A stretch of DNA of 64,000 bases from Niabella sp. (GCA_017744715.1 JAGIAT010000009.1:157111-221110); one strand, 5' to 3'; numbered from the stretch's first letter, positions 1 to 10,245 are shown. Program-made: numbers and translations. The notes: generated by a model not told the origin, from the sequence alone.

Positions 1-67
1 GCAGCAGCACCCAATGATGTTGATAACTAATCCTATTATTTTTCATTCGTATAATTTTTTGTTTACA

Positions 68-1246
68 CTAATCGCCGCATTTTACGCCGGTTACCCATTT
101 ATAACTTCCGTAAATACGGGCCGTATGCCCATGGCCGGTTGCATCATGGCACATTTCACCCTCCCCTTCATTCAAACGCCAGTAGGCTTCCAGCCCGGGC
201 ATGGCCGGATCCACCACACAGGCCGTAGTAGCAATTTCCGATTGTGTACGTGCTGTTGACCATATCCGAACCTCGCTAAACTGGGCCAGGATGGGCCGGT
301 CCCCGTTGACATCATAGGCACCTATATGAAATCCTTTCCAGTTGTCCCTGGAAATATTAACCGTTGCATTCGGGCCCACATCGCTAACGGCCTGTAGTTT
401 CCCGTTTACATATAGTCTTAAACTTCCTGCCTGTGCATCAAAAACAGCAGCTACATGGTACCATACATTTGTGGAAGCCGAAAATTTTGTCAGCGTAGGC
501 GTTTTTGCCGGCGATCCTGCAACCGTAATCGGGTAATCATCCCTGTTAAGGCTTTCGATCCTTATTATAAAAGACTCTTCAGCGCCAAAAATTGTTGGTA
601 AAAAACCGCTCATATCAAATATTTTAACCCGGCCCTCAAGGGTTACCTTGCTTAAGTTCTCCAGCTTTGGATTAATGGACCGCAATGATTGAAGTGGTGA
701 GATATGCGCGCCCAACCCGGTAAGCTCCACCACCGACCCTTCTGTTGCCTTAGCGATGCCGATATAAAGCGTTTTAGACCCCTCTAATACCGGGTATCCC
801 CCGGATCCTTTTTTTTGTACGGTAACCGGTAACATATACACCGGACCTTTTTCTGTAACCTCAGGATCGGTAATGGTGAGCGCTATACTTTCTGAGCGTA
901 GTTCTCCCTTTTTGATGGTGCCTGTGGTTTTCGAAAGCGTATACTTACCTTCTGGCAGGGCCACATAGCTGGCCCTGTAGCGATTATTATATTCTGCTAC
1001 AAGCTCCGGGCGGGGTATAAACTCCACCTCCTCATCCTGGGGGGCCAGGTTGGTTGCTGAGGCCGAGAAGGCAAAACGATTCCCGGCGCGTGAAGCATAA
1101 AAAACAGTCAGGTTGCCCACTTCAGCACCGGTCATATAGATGGCATCGCCTTTCCCGGCGCCGCCCCCTTTTTTACACTGTAAGCCAGTTCCCAAAAAAA
1201 GCAACAGGAACAGGTACAACGAAGTATTTATTTTATTCAATTTCAT
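68..1246 (-). CDS. DUF1735 / LamG-domain surface lipoprotein
   Basis: This 392-residue protein is probably an outer-membrane surface lipoprotein that binds glycan. The N-terminus is a lipoprotein signal ending GLQC, with Cys24 as the predicted lipidated residue. Residues about 45-150 fit the DUF1735 (BT_3987-like N-terminal) fold seen in GH18 loci. Residues about 190-390 look like a LamG/concanavalin-A-like jelly roll, with the typical WYHVAAVFD and LYVNGKL strands. It is the last gene of a locus reading SusC-SusD-GH18-this gene and lies 163 bp after the GH18 gene. In such loci this type of protein usually captures substrate. Family assignment is good; the ligand is inferred from context only. 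Confidence 0.85.
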   Translation of the reverse strand: MKLNKINTSLYLFLLLFLGTGLQCKKGGGAGKGDAIYMTGAEVGNLTVFYASRAGNRFAFSASATNLAPQDEEVEFIPRPELVAEYNNRYRASYVALPEGKYTLSKTTGTIKKGELRSESIALTITDPEVTEKGPVYMLPVTVQKKGSGGYPVLEGSKTLYIGIAKATEGSVVELTGLGAHISPLQSLRSINPKLENLSKVTLEGRVKIFDMSGFLPTIFGAEESFIIRIESLNRDDYPITVAGSPAKTPTLTKFSASTNVWYHVAAVFDAQAGSLRLYVNGKLQAVSDVGPNATVNISRDNWKGFHIGAYDVNGDRPILAQFSEVRIWSTARTQSEIATTACVVDPAMPGLEAYWRLNEGEGEMCHDATGHGHTARIYGSYKWVTGVKCGD

Positions 1247-1409
1247 CCGTATATTTTTTATTGTTTTTTAATGGTTGGATGGAACCCCGTATATACATTT
1301 CCCTCCCGCTTTGGCGGCACAGGTTGTGTGAGAAATATTTATCGTGCTCCGTTTCATTCGCATATCTATATCTTTTTGTTTTTTATGATCAGATGGAACG
1401 CCATATCCT
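1247..1409. other. Gap with an imperfect ~55-bp duplication
   Basis: No gene is visible. The stretches at about 1243-1299 and 1349-1405 resemble each other. Both run from TTTCAT, through a T-rich segment with TTGTTTTTTA, to GATGGAAC and a C-rich ATAT end. The first copy covers the start of the gene at 68-1246, so this may be an old duplication of a translation-initiation region. Confidence 0.35.
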
Positions 1410-2432
1410 TTATTTTACGGCAGCGGGGTTCATAATCTGGATCGCCCTGCGGATGGTATTATATTGCGAGGTGGCATTATAATCGATCTCGCCATGATAG
1501 GCGCCGCAACCACCCTTTCTGCCCTGGACCGGTTGCCAGTAAGCCATACCCAACAGGCTGGGGATAGGGCCGGCGGTGGTATTGGGTGTATCATCGTCGT
1601 ACAGCCCTGTATAAAATTTTTGATATTCTTCGGTAACAATAAATTTTTCAGGAGGAATCACCTTGCTCACCGCATCATACCGGCTTTGAAGCGATCCCGG
1701 TCCTGTAGTAAAATAAGCCTGCGCTACCAGGTAATCAAAATACGGACCCAGTTCGGGTGGCACCTGGTCAACTTCACCATCCAGGATCAGCAGTTTCCCC
1801 GTTCCGGATTTCGGCCCTAAAAACCGCGAAAGCTCTTTAATAAAAATGGAAAGATTTTCAGGCGTGCCAATATATTTTTGCGCCAGGGCGTCGGGTGCCA
1901 CATTCGGTTCATAATCGATATCATAGCCATCCAGGCCATATTTGTATACATGATTTACCATGCGCTTAACGGCAATAGCAATCGCTTCTTTTACCGGCGT
2001 ACCTTCCGGGATGCCCTCGAATTGCGCACCAATAATACTTACCGCTACAAACCGGGTTCCCTTCAGCTTCCGGGTACTGTCTATTGCACGAAGATTTTCC
2101 GGGTCATCCAGCCCGCCATCGCCCCACATGCTTACGATATCGATGCTGTCCGGCAATCCCCAGGGATGGCTCCCCCAGGATGGACCATGCGAGTCCAGTA
2201 CAATCCATGAAAAGAGCACCTGGTGGTCCGATTTTTTATAGGTCCGTAAATTGGTATAATACGCTTCAGAATAGGTATACGCTTTTTGTACATCTGTAAT
2301 ATAAATAGGTTCCTGGATGGTTTGTTTTTTACAGGCGGCAAAACCGGTACAAAGAAATATACCAAAGCATATAAACATTTTAACCCTGTACAAATGGCGG
2401 AACGGAGGATGTTTTTTTGTACGATACTTCAT
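1410..2432 (-). CDS. GH18 family glycosidase (endo-beta-N-acetylglucosaminidase-like)
   Basis: This is a secreted lipoprotein of 340 residues. An N-terminal hydrophobic stretch ends in a lipobox (FAAC, Cys34). The GH18 signature DGYDIDYE lies at residues 168-175, and Glu175 is the expected acid/base residue with Asp171 and Asp173 as partners. GH18 enzymes of this short type act by substrate-assisted catalysis on chitobiose cores or chitin-like bonds. Because it follows SusC/SusD and precedes a DUF1735/LamG protein, an endoglycosidase releasing N-glycans is more likely than a chitinase. A second in-frame ATG (Met19, position 2378) sits directly before the hydrophobic segment and may be the true start. 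The gene starts 34 bp after the SusD stop, so the two are probably co-transcribed. Confidence 0.88.
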   Translation of the reverse strand: MKYRTKKHPPFRHLYRVKMFICFGIFLCTGFAACKKQTIQEPIYITDVQKAYTYSEAYYTNLRTYKKSDHQVLFSWIVLDSHGPSWGSHPWGLPDSIDIVSMWGDGGLDDPENLRAIDSTRKLKGTRFVAVSIIGAQFEGIPEGTPVKEAIAIAVKRMVNHVYKYGLDGYDIDYEPNVAPDALAQKYIGTPENLSIFIKELSRFLGPKSGTGKLLILDGEVDQVPPELGPYFDYLVAQAYFTTGPGSLQSRYDAVSKVIPPEKFIVTEEYQKFYTGLYDDDTPNTTAGPIPSLLGMAYWQPVQGRKGGCGAYHGEIDYNATSQYNTIRRAIQIMNPAAVK

Positions 2433-2466
2433 TTATAACTGATTTAATATTTTTTAAAATAGCCTT

Positions 2467-4089
2467 CTATTTATTTTTTTTATCCCACCAGAGTTGGGTG
2501 CTGCCTATATCGCCGCCGCCGCCCAATAGCGCCACCCCTGTAGCCACTCCTTTGGGATTGTTCTTGTACTCCGTATTGGGGAAAGGGATTCTCCTTACCT
2601 GGCGGGTAGTGCTTACGGTACTGCTAAAATTGTACACTACCGGAAAAATCCTGGGGTATCCTGTTCTTCTAAACTCCGTCCATGCTTCCTGCCCGTTAGG
2701 ATACAGCGCAATCCATTTTTGGGTAATGATCTTCTCCAGTTTTAATTCAAAATCATCACTATTATTCCAGGCAATGGTAACCGGTTTTTTCAAATAAGCG
2801 CTATTGGAAACCGTATTGGCATCGTCTAAGGGATCGCTGTACTCGGCTGGGATACTTTTATTATCGGCAATATAATCACCAACACCGCCTACCTGGTTTT
2901 GCTGGAAGGATGCTTTGATACCCGCTTCATACAGCTCTTTTGCGGTACCGTTCATGTTCCACCCGCGTAAAGCACCTTCAGCCCTTAAAAAATATGCTTC
3001 TGCCACCGGCATCCACAGCATGGGTGTACGGGAGGTAACTCTTAGTTTGGAAAAACTCTTGTATTTATTGGCGTCATCGATCAGCAACCCGTTCCGGATG
3101 CCGTAATAGCCTGCTTCAGCATCGGTTGGCCGTGCTTTGGATTGCATAAACCAGGCAGCCATACGCGGATCTTTATAGCCTTTTAAAACCGCTTCCATAA
3201 AGGCTCCCATACGAATATCATTGTACGTGTTGCAAATAATATCCAGGGGGTTCGCAATATCCACGCTGCTAATGCTCTTCAGCAACGCATCGTCCTCTAC
3301 AGGTGTAGTTAAAACACCATAGGGATTTGCGACGGCGGCTTCCGCATATTTTTTGGCTTTAACGGGATCGGCATACACGATGCGCATGGCCAGGCGCAGC
3401 TTGAGGGTATTGGCAAATTTTATCCATTTTAAATAACTGCCCCCATAAACCAGGTCGTACGCCAGCATTGGTGAAGACGACGAATCCTGCGCCCTGTAGG
3501 CCGTAAGCGCCGCAATAGAAGAGTCCAGATCATTAAAAAAGGACTGGTAGATGCTTTCCTGGGCATCATATGCATTGGCGGTAATGGTATTGCTTCCAAA
3601 AGACAGATAAGGTAGTGGTCCGTAAATGTCGGTAGTCCGGTGCAAACAGGCCACCTTTATGATATTTGCCAGCGCCCGTCCATCGGGCGTTGTTTTTGCT
3701 GATTTTCTTATCAGGTTCCATGCAGGCAGTACTTTTAAAAAGGCATCATTAAAGGGTTCTACGATCCAGTCCTGCTTAAAAACATAGGTGGTCGTGTTGC
3801 GGGAGGCATCCCAGTCTTTCGTAACGCCCATATAACCGGCATATACATCACCAAGCAAATTTTGCCCGCGCTGGTAGGAAAAATCGGAAACCGGAATGAC
3901 TGACTTTTGCATGCTTAACAAAAGCGAGCCGGTCAGCAGGTTATCCTTTGCAACGTCTTCATCTGTTGCCAGAAGTGGATTGCGGTTGTATTTCTCGTAG
4001 TTTTTTGTACAGGCGGCAAAGCACCACATAAGCATTGCAGCGTATGCGTATATATAAATGGATCGGGAACGTTTATAATAATATTGCAT
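2467..4089 (-). CDS. SusD/RagB family nutrient-binding lipoprotein
   Basis: This 540-residue protein is the surface partner of the SusC porin just upstream (gap 30 bp). The N-terminus is a lipoprotein signal with WCFAAC (Cys27). The following NYEKYNRNP segment and the spread of TPR-like helices fit the SusD-like_2 subgroup, which is common in Chitinophagaceae. The carboxyl part has the usual QKWIALYPNGQEAWTEFRR motif followed by YPRIFP. SusD proteins cap the SusC barrel and hand over oligosaccharides. The substrate cannot be read from the sequence; the neighbouring GH18 enzyme suggests a GlcNAc-containing glycan. Confidence 0.93.
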   Translation of the reverse strand: MQYYYKRSRSIYIYAYAAMLMWCFAACTKNYEKYNRNPLLATDEDVAKDNLLTGSLLLSMQKSVIPVSDFSYQRGQNLLGDVYAGYMGVTKDWDASRNTTTYVFKQDWIVEPFNDAFLKVLPAWNLIRKSAKTTPDGRALANIIKVACLHRTTDIYGPLPYLSFGSNTITANAYDAQESIYQSFFNDLDSSIAALTAYRAQDSSSSPMLAYDLVYGGSYLKWIKFANTLKLRLAMRIVYADPVKAKKYAEAAVANPYGVLTTPVEDDALLKSISSVDIANPLDIICNTYNDIRMGAFMEAVLKGYKDPRMAAWFMQSKARPTDAEAGYYGIRNGLLIDDANKYKSFSKLRVTSRTPMLWMPVAEAYFLRAEGALRGWNMNGTAKELYEAGIKASFQQNQVGGVGDYIADNKSIPAEYSDPLDDANTVSNSAYLKKPVTIAWNNSDDFELKLEKIITQKWIALYPNGQEAWTEFRRTGYPRIFPVVYNFSSTVSTTRQVRRIPFPNTEYKNNPKGVATGVALLGGGGDIGSTQLWWDKKNK

Positions 4090-4119
4090 AACTATATCAA
4101 TTTTTTATTTCAGGAAGCA

Positions 4120-7100
4120 TTAAAAGTTAAACCGTACGCTACATCCTATATTCCGTAAGCTGGGCTGCATAAAGTAATCAATGCCCTGGTAATAGGTGCC
4201 GGTAGAAGCCGTAAGTTCAGGATCAAAAGGAGTTCTGCTGTAAAACATCAATAGATTCCGGCCGGTAACCGCAACGGAAATACTCCTGATCTTATTTTTA
4301 AACAATCCCTTATCAAATGTATAGCTCAATGCAGCTTCCCTTAACCGCGCGTTGGTAAGGCTATAGGTGTATAATGCGCCGATGCCCGATGTGCCACCCA
4401 CAATACGGTAGTAAGTAGCCGCTTCCAAAGATGCCGGCGGCCTGTATATACTTAATCCCAGACCACCACCCCGGGCAATATCCCTGCGGGTACCGGTATT
4501 GGCAGATACACCAAACGCATCCAAAACGGCCTGTGTGGAAGATACCCCCACCCCACCAATACGGGCATCTACCATAAAGTTCAGTTCAAAGTTCTTATAC
4601 TGGATACTGTTGCGTAAGCTGGTATAGAATTTCGGGAACGAGTTACCTGCATAAATAAAGCGGTTATCGTCTCTGATCACCGGGTTATTGCCCGCCGGAA
4701 TCGCCAAATAACCATGCTCATCCTGCACCAGGGTGTTTACGTAAATATCACTCATCGTACCGCCTTTTTTCACTACGGTGTAATAGCTTAATGTTCCCCC
4801 CATATTGATGCTATCTGAGTTATAATACTGGTTTGTTTCGGCATCATAATAGTTCTCCAGCATTTTTTTCACCTTGTTCCGGTTAACTGTGAAAATAGCG
4901 GTAGAGGTCAACTTCAGGTCTTTTGCCAGCTTCCCTGTATAAGTAAGGGTTGCTTCCAGCCCTTTATTATCCACCCTTCCGGCATTTACCCAAAAACCGG
5001 TGTAGCCGGAACTTGGGGGCAGTTCTGCCATAAACAACTGGTTATAGGTTTGCGAATGGTATAGTGTAAGATCCAGCCCGATCTTATTCCTGAAAAATTT
5101 AGCATTCATTCCAACCTCAATCGCTTTTGTACGCTCCGGCTGTATATTGGGTGAAGGGCGGGTAAGAATGGTACCAATGACACCCGAAGTTATCGGGTAA
5201 CCGCTGGTAGTAATATACCGGGGAGGTGAGTTACCTACTTCGCTATAGGAGCCCCGGAGCTTAAGAAAAGAGATAACCTGCGGCAGGGTTACCATATCGC
5301 TCAGGATACCCGATAACCCTGCCGAATAATAGAGAAAGGAGGACCTGGCAGCTCCCGCTAACTGAGAGGGCCAGTCGTTCCTGGCGGTCAACTCAACAAA
5401 TAGTTTATTGTCATACCCCACTGTGGATGCGCCGAAAACGGATTGTGTCTGATCATGATAAAAACCATTTTGAACAGGTCCGGCCTGTGTTGAGTTGGTG
5501 ATAATGTTGGCGAAAGTGAATTTATCGGGTACCGACTGCAGCCTGCCGCCAAAACCATTTACATCATGCTGTTCGTCCTGGATACTGGCGCCAAGATTTG
5601 CAGAAACATCAATCAACCCCAATTTGTATTTGGCTTTACCGATCAGATCACCATACATAAATTTTGTACGCTCCTCCACTCTCGTATAATAGCCGGGTGC
5701 CGATGCAAATAAAAGAGCAGTAGATGCCCCATATTTTTCTTCCGTCAGTTTGCGTGTATGATCATAACTTACCCTTCCTACAATATTGATTTCCTTATTC
5801 AGGTTATAGGTAAGCGCAGTGTTCATCTGGTAGCGTTCCAGGTTATTATAGTAATTATTTTCATTGATGATCCAGTAAGGGTTCTGAATCTGATAATTCA
5901 AATCGCCATAAGGCCAGAACTGGGTTTTAAATCCTCTTGTAAGATCGTACCGCTTGTATACTTTATATTTTTCAATATCATCCCCTGGTGGAAAAAGATA
6001 AACGGGTATCAGGGGATTGAGTGTTAGTCCCTGTGCCAGCATGTTCCGGTCCTTTTGGTTCACGTACATAACACCCGCATCCAGCGTTAGCTTATCCGGC
6101 ACTAAAGTGGCCGTTTGCCGGAGACCAAAGTTATAGCGCTGCAGGGTATTATTGGGAATGATCCCCCGGCCGTTAAGAAAGGCGCCCGAAAAATAAGTAC
6201 GGCTTTTTTCTGTACCGGTGCTAACACTGAGTGCCGTACTGGTGGTGTACCCGGTTTGAAAAAAATCTTTCGGCCTGTAAGAAGAAGGTACTTTCAACTT
6301 TTCGCCCCAACTGTAATAGCTAAAGGGATCGGTTTGTCCGTACGTATTCTGAAACTGCGGCATTACAAAAGGCGAATAGAATCCGGTACTGTTGGAAAGC
6401 GAAACATTCAGCTTCCCCACATCTCCCTTTTTCAGGCTGATCAGTACGACACCATTGGCAGCTGCACTACCATACAGGGCAGATGCCGAAGCCCCGGTCA
6501 TTACCGTAAGATTTTCAATATCATCCGGGTTGATATTGGAAATACCATCGCCCGAGGCATTATTTCCACCATACATACTATTGGGTTGGTTTCCAAAAAG
6601 ATTGGGCAGTGGCACACCGTCTATCACATACAGTGCATTGTTGTTCTGACTGATGGATTTCACACCCCGCAACACCACCCGTACGGCGCCTCCGATACCC
6701 GCAGCGCTTGCATTAATGGTAGCGCCGGCTACCCGACCTGCAAGGCTGTTTACGAAATTGGCATCCTTTACCAGGTTTATATCTTTATTGGTAATGGATT
6801 GTACATTATAGGTAAGCTCCCGCTGGGTCCTTTTGATGCCTAAGGAAGTTACCACCACGTCTGTAAGGACCGCACCGCCGCTGACGAGCCGGATCAGCAG
6901 GTTATCCATATTACCGCTGGTAACCACTACGGTTGCCTTTTCATATCCAACCATCGTAATTTCCAGCACATCCCCCACAACAGCCGCGATCGAAAATTTT
7001 CCGTTTTCATCGGTAATCGCTCCCCGCGTTTTGCCTTTTATCTGCACGGAAGCTCTTGCAACAGGATTGCCGGCCGTATCAGTGACGGTTCCGTGAACAG

Positions 7101-7590
7101 TGGCAAATGCCGCTATTTTTACAGGCTCCGCCTGTAATTCTTTCGGTTTTTTGAGAAACGGGAACACATCCGGCCGTTTGCTGATGACGATGTTCTGCTC
7201 CGTAACCTGGTACGTTAGCGGCTGATCTTTCATGATCCGGTCCAATGCGGTTAAGAGAGATGTATTGTATACACTTATCGATACCGGCATGGCATCTTTA
7301 TAGGCATTATTAATGTAAATAACGCCATACCCCGTTTGCTGCTTTATGGCGGCCAATACTTTACTAAAAGGAGCCTTATATACCGTAAGCGATACGGTTT
7401 GGGCATTTCCCCTGGCACCGGCCTGTGAAACCGAAACAAGCAACAGGAAGACATAAAGTTTCATAACCAATCCGATTTTTCTCCAACAGTTGCCGGGAAT
7501 CTTTCCAACTGTATAGTTGTTCTGGCGTATGTTGGGGTTATAACAAACACCCGCACAAACTGTGCGAACACGTTTTGCTTTTTTTTGCAT
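4120..7590 (-). CDS. SusC-type TonB-dependent outer-membrane receptor with STN domain
   Basis: This large TonB-dependent transporter (1156 residues from the chosen start) imports oligosaccharides across the outer membrane. A signal peptide (MKLYVFLLL...) is followed by an STN domain with VSLTVYKAPFSKVL, by a carboxypeptidase-regulatory-like domain (HGTVTDTAGNPV), by the plug, which contains the SusC-typical VMTGASASALYGSAAANGV, and by a 22-strand-type barrel ending in aromatic FNF. The STN domain fits regulation through the FecR-sigma pair encoded upstream. The start at 7590 (MQKKAKR) gives the extended N-terminus often seen in this family. An ATG at 7464 directly before the signal peptide and an ATG at 7668 are alternatives. 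Confidence 0.95.
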   Translation of the reverse strand: MQKKAKRVRTVCAGVCYNPNIRQNNYTVGKIPGNCWRKIGLVMKLYVFLLLVSVSQAGARGNAQTVSLTVYKAPFSKVLAAIKQQTGYGVIYINNAYKDAMPVSISVYNTSLLTALDRIMKDQPLTYQVTEQNIVISKRPDVFPFLKKPKELQAEPVKIAAFATVHGTVTDTAGNPVARASVQIKGKTRGAITDENGKFSIAAVVGDVLEITMVGYEKATVVVTSGNMDNLLIRLVSGGAVLTDVVVTSLGIKRTQRELTYNVQSITNKDINLVKDANFVNSLAGRVAGATINASAAGIGGAVRVVLRGVKSISQNNNALYVIDGVPLPNLFGNQPNSMYGGNNASGDGISNINPDDIENLTVMTGASASALYGSAAANGVVLISLKKGDVGKLNVSLSNSTGFYSPFVMPQFQNTYGQTDPFSYYSWGEKLKVPSSYRPKDFFQTGYTTSTALSVSTGTEKSRTYFSGAFLNGRGIIPNNTLQRYNFGLRQTATLVPDKLTLDAGVMYVNQKDRNMLAQGLTLNPLIPVYLFPPGDDIEKYKVYKRYDLTRGFKTQFWPYGDLNYQIQNPYWIINENNYYNNLERYQMNTALTYNLNKEINIVGRVSYDHTRKLTEEKYGASTALLFASAPGYYTRVEERTKFMYGDLIGKAKYKLGLIDVSANLGASIQDEQHDVNGFGGRLQSVPDKFTFANIITNSTQAGPVQNGFYHDQTQSVFGASTVGYDNKLFVELTARNDWPSQLAGAARSSFLYYSAGLSGILSDMVTLPQVISFLKLRGSYSEVGNSPPRYITTSGYPITSGVIGTILTRPSPNIQPERTKAIEVGMNAKFFRNKIGLDLTLYHSQTYNQLFMAELPPSSGYTGFWVNAGRVDNKGLEATLTYTGKLAKDLKLTSTAIFTVNRNKVKKMLENYYDAETNQYYNSDSINMGGTLSYYTVVKKGGTMSDIYVNTLVQDEHGYLAIPAGNNPVIRDDNRFIYAGNSFPKFYTSLRNSIQYKNFELNFMVDARIGGVGVSSTQAVLDAFGVSANTGTRRDIARGGGLGLSIYRPPASLEAATYYRIVGGTSGIGALYTYSLTNARLREAALSYTFDKGLFKNKIRSISVAVTGRNLLMFYSRTPFDPELTASTGTYYQGIDYFMQPSLRNIGCSVRFNF

Positions 7591-7770
7591 ACCTTGCAAT
7601 TGATTTTTAGTTGTTCTACAATAGTTCCTTTTTGTGTGCAACATGATATCCGGCGGAAGTGGGCTCAATCACTTCCGTTTTTTTATACACCGGCTAAACA
7701 CATCGTCAACCCACCTTAGTGTTGTTGGTTTTATTTTTATATACCAGCATTGTTTGATTAACCGCCGCCG

Positions 7771-8946
7771 TTATTTTTTAGACACAATCAGTTTTTTGCC
7801 CGGCTGCAGGCTGCAATGCAGGCCCGAATATTCCAGTATTTTAATAAGCCCCTGTACGCTGGTAGACCGGTTCATTTCACCGGAAAGCCTTACACCCGCT
7901 ATATCGGAGGGTTGGTATTCAATATCTATATCATACCAGCGCTCCAGCTGTTGCATCAATTCCGGGAAGCTGTATGCATCAAACCGGAAAAAATCGCTCC
8001 GCCAGGCCAGCACCTGATCCAGATCGGCCTTTACCACATCAAAACCGCCGGGTACAGATCTGGCTTCCTGGCCCGGCAGCAGTTTTACAATGCGGGTGCC
8101 ATCTGTAACCTGTACCGATCCTTCCAGTAATGCGGTCTTAATACTCGTTTCGTTATCATAAGCGTTCACGTTAAATTTAGTGCCCAGTACCTTCACCATA
8201 TGATGTCCTTTACTTACATAGAAGGGTCTTGACGGATCATGAAACACTTCCAGGTAGGCTTCTCCGTTTATAGTGATGCGCCGCTCAGGCCCTGCAAATG
8301 CTACCGGGTAGGTAACCGATGAACCGGCGTTTAACCAGATCCGGGTGCCATCGGAAAGTACCAGGCTGGAAACGCCGCTACCCCTGGGGTTATACAGCGT
8401 ATTATATTGCGGTGTTCCGGCAGGTTGTACCTTACTGGTACGTTTATATACCAGGGAACCGTCTTTCTCCTTAATGAGGTGCACCCCGCCAGATAACCAT
8501 ACGGTATCCGCACCCGGTGCCTGTGTACGGATTACCTTTCCATCTGCAAGCTGCACTATCGCCTGCGTAAAAGCCGGAGCCGGGATGTCCTTATTCTGCG
8601 TCAGGGCCGGATGTTGCCGGACGTGGTTGTAATACAAAGAGAACAACCCGATCACCAGCGCCAGGCAGGCCGCCACCGCCCAATACCGGTAGATCAATCT
8701 TCTGCCGGTAGTAGCCGGCAGCAACGGAACGCCGGCCTCTTTTAGTTGCTGCGCTATTTTTAAGCCCGATCCGTAAGCAGTTTGCACAAGATGTTCCAGT
8801 TGCACCGGGTCTGTTAACTCATCATACAATAGCCGGTTGCGCGGATCAGTTTCGATCCACTGCTGCAGTACGTTCTTTCCATCCGGAGTGATTTCATTCC
8901 GGATTTCTTTTACGATCAGGCGGGCTATGTATTCAGATGGCTCCAA
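7771..8946 (-). CDS. FecR family anti-sigma factor
   Basis: This inner-membrane anti-sigma protein of 391 residues links the STN domain of the SusC receptor to the sigma factor at 9139-9708. Residues 1-80 form the cytoplasmic, helical sigma-binding region, a single membrane segment lies at about 86-108 (YWAVAACLALVIGLF), the FecR domain with DGTRIWLNAGSSVTYP is periplasmic, and the carboxyl end is DUF4974 (FRFDAYSFPELMQQLERWYD). Gene order sigma-FecR-SusC on one strand is the standard cell-surface signalling arrangement. Confidence 0.93.
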   Translation of the reverse strand: MEPSEYIARLIVKEIRNEITPDGKNVLQQWIETDPRNRLLYDELTDPVQLEHLVQTAYGSGLKIAQQLKEAGVPLLPATTGRRLIYRYWAVAACLALVIGLFSLYYNHVRQHPALTQNKDIPAPAFTQAIVQLADGKVIRTQAPGADTVWLSGGVHLIKEKDGSLVYKRTSKVQPAGTPQYNTLYNPRGSGVSSLVLSDGTRIWLNAGSSVTYPVAFAGPERRITINGEAYLEVFHDPSRPFYVSKGHHMVKVLGTKFNVNAYDNETSIKTALLEGSVQVTDGTRIVKLLPGQEARSVPGGFDVVKADLDQVLAWRSDFFRFDAYSFPELMQQLERWYDIDIEYQPSDIAGVRLSGEMNRSTSVQGLIKILEYSGLHCSLQPGKKLIVSKK

Positions 8947-9138
8947 TGAAATGCGATCTTATTATTGAACTTGTTTTAATCTTTAATTTATTCCTTACAT
9001 CTTCTTTATGTTTTGCAGCACTCGCCGGATAATTGGCAACATTCATCTGTGCGGCATATCGTTAGATGGAAGGTATAAGCAACTTTCTCATATAATACGC
9101 ACCACCATCGTTTTTGTACCCTCCCAACAAAAAAAAAT

Positions 9139-9708
9139 CTATCTCCACATAGAAAGTGCTATCAGCATGAGAAAGGGGTTTACCGGTAAAGCATGTTTGA
9201 GCTGTTGCAGTGCTTTTGTTTTATAATTCCTTACCGATTGATTGCGGATCCCCAGGAGGAGAGCGATCTCCTCATTGCTCTTTTCTTCAAAATAGGCCAT
9301 CGTAAAGACCCGCTTTATCTTTTGCGGCAGTTTATCGATCTCCTGTTGGATGAGGCGCACTACCTCTGCCTGCACAGCACTGTGGGCCTCATCGTGAAAA
9401 TCAGGCTGCATCAACAAAAACTGCTGAAGCCCTGCGTTTTCCCGCTTTACCCGGCGCAACCAGTCGACACTGGCGTTGCGGGCGGCTACATATAAAAACG
9501 AGGCAATAGTTTTTTCACTGGCAAAACGGCCCCGGCTATTCCAGAGTTTAATAAAAGTTTCGGCGGTTATATCCTCTGCAACGGCGGTATCGGAAACATA
9601 TCGTTGTACAAAAAAAAATATCCGGGGCTGAAACTTCCGGTACAAAGACGAAAAAACGTGGGCATTACCCGCATTAAACTGCGCAATTCGTTCCTCTTCC
9701 ATCGGCAT
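9139..9708 (-). CDS. ECF RNA polymerase sigma factor
   Basis: This sigma-70 family factor of the ECF type has 189 residues. Region 2 is visible around residues 20-85 (FVQRYVSDTAVAEDITAETFIKLW is split here by position: FVQRYVSD then VAEDITAETFIKLW). Region 4 is around 130-180 (YFEEKSNEEIALLLGI then VRNYKTKALQQL). It should direct polymerase to the promoter of the SusC operon downstream when FecR releases it. It lies 192 bp upstream of FecR. A copy of the GAGAC-N17-GAGAC motif lies 47-73 bp upstream of the start, reading toward this gene. Met3 is an equally possible start. Confidence 0.92.
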   Translation of the reverse strand: MPMEEERIAQFNAGNAHVFSSLYRKFQPRIFFFVQRYVSDTAVAEDITAETFIKLWNSRGRFASEKTIASFLYVAARNASVDWLRRVKRENAGLQQFLLMQPDFHDEAHSAVQAEVVRLIQQEIDKLPQKIKRVFTMAYFEEKSNEEIALLLGIRNQSVRNYKTKALQQLKHALPVNPFLMLIALSMWR

Positions 9709-10245
9709 ATCCCTGCAATATTATTGAACGGATCATCAAAAGCAGTACCTATCCGTCTCTTTTCTCTTGTGTATTCGTCTCTATTTATCTTACCCTGTAT
9801 CCAGCATCGGCCGGCTTTGTGCGTTCCGCTTTTAGTTGTCAGTTATCAGTTTTCAGTCCGGCATTCTAAGTCATAAACCGAAGAAATCATTCAACTATAA
9901 AACGGATCCAACATAAAACCTTAAACCTGGAACATTAAACCTATAGATCCAGAACAGCATTCAGCATTCATCTGTCGCTGATTGCGCAGATCTTCCGTCG
10001 TACCACGACCGTTTCATCTTTTCCATATTGCCGGCCTGCCAGCCAAACGCCCCCCTGTAGATACAAGAGGCGTTACAACCAAATTAAACAAAGTACGCTG
10101 AAAACACCCCTGCATTCGTTAACCAAGTACCGCCGGCATCCGCCGTATCTTCGCACTGTCCGAATTTTGGAGCATCTTCGGCGGCGCCGGATACCCTCCG
10201 GTCCTGTTCATCTCAGAAGCCGTTCCACCGGTCCGTTACGAGGGG
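9709..10245. other. Intergenic region, 537 bp, no gene
   Basis: No plausible reading frame on either strand. It holds one GAGAC motif (9755-9781) and short members of two dispersed families, CAGTTATCAGTTTTCAGT-like text near 9838 and AAACCTGGAACATTAAACC-like text near 9925. Both recur at 60.0-60.3 and 63.3-64.0 kb. Confidence 0.6.
9755..9781 (-). promoter_or_regulatory. GAGAC-N17-GAGAC motif, copy 1
   Basis: Two direct GAGAC half-sites 22 bp apart on the minus strand with GAATACACAAG between them. It lies upstream of the ECF sigma gene and reads toward it. This is one of eight copies between 9.7 and 35.2 kb. Confidence 0.55.
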
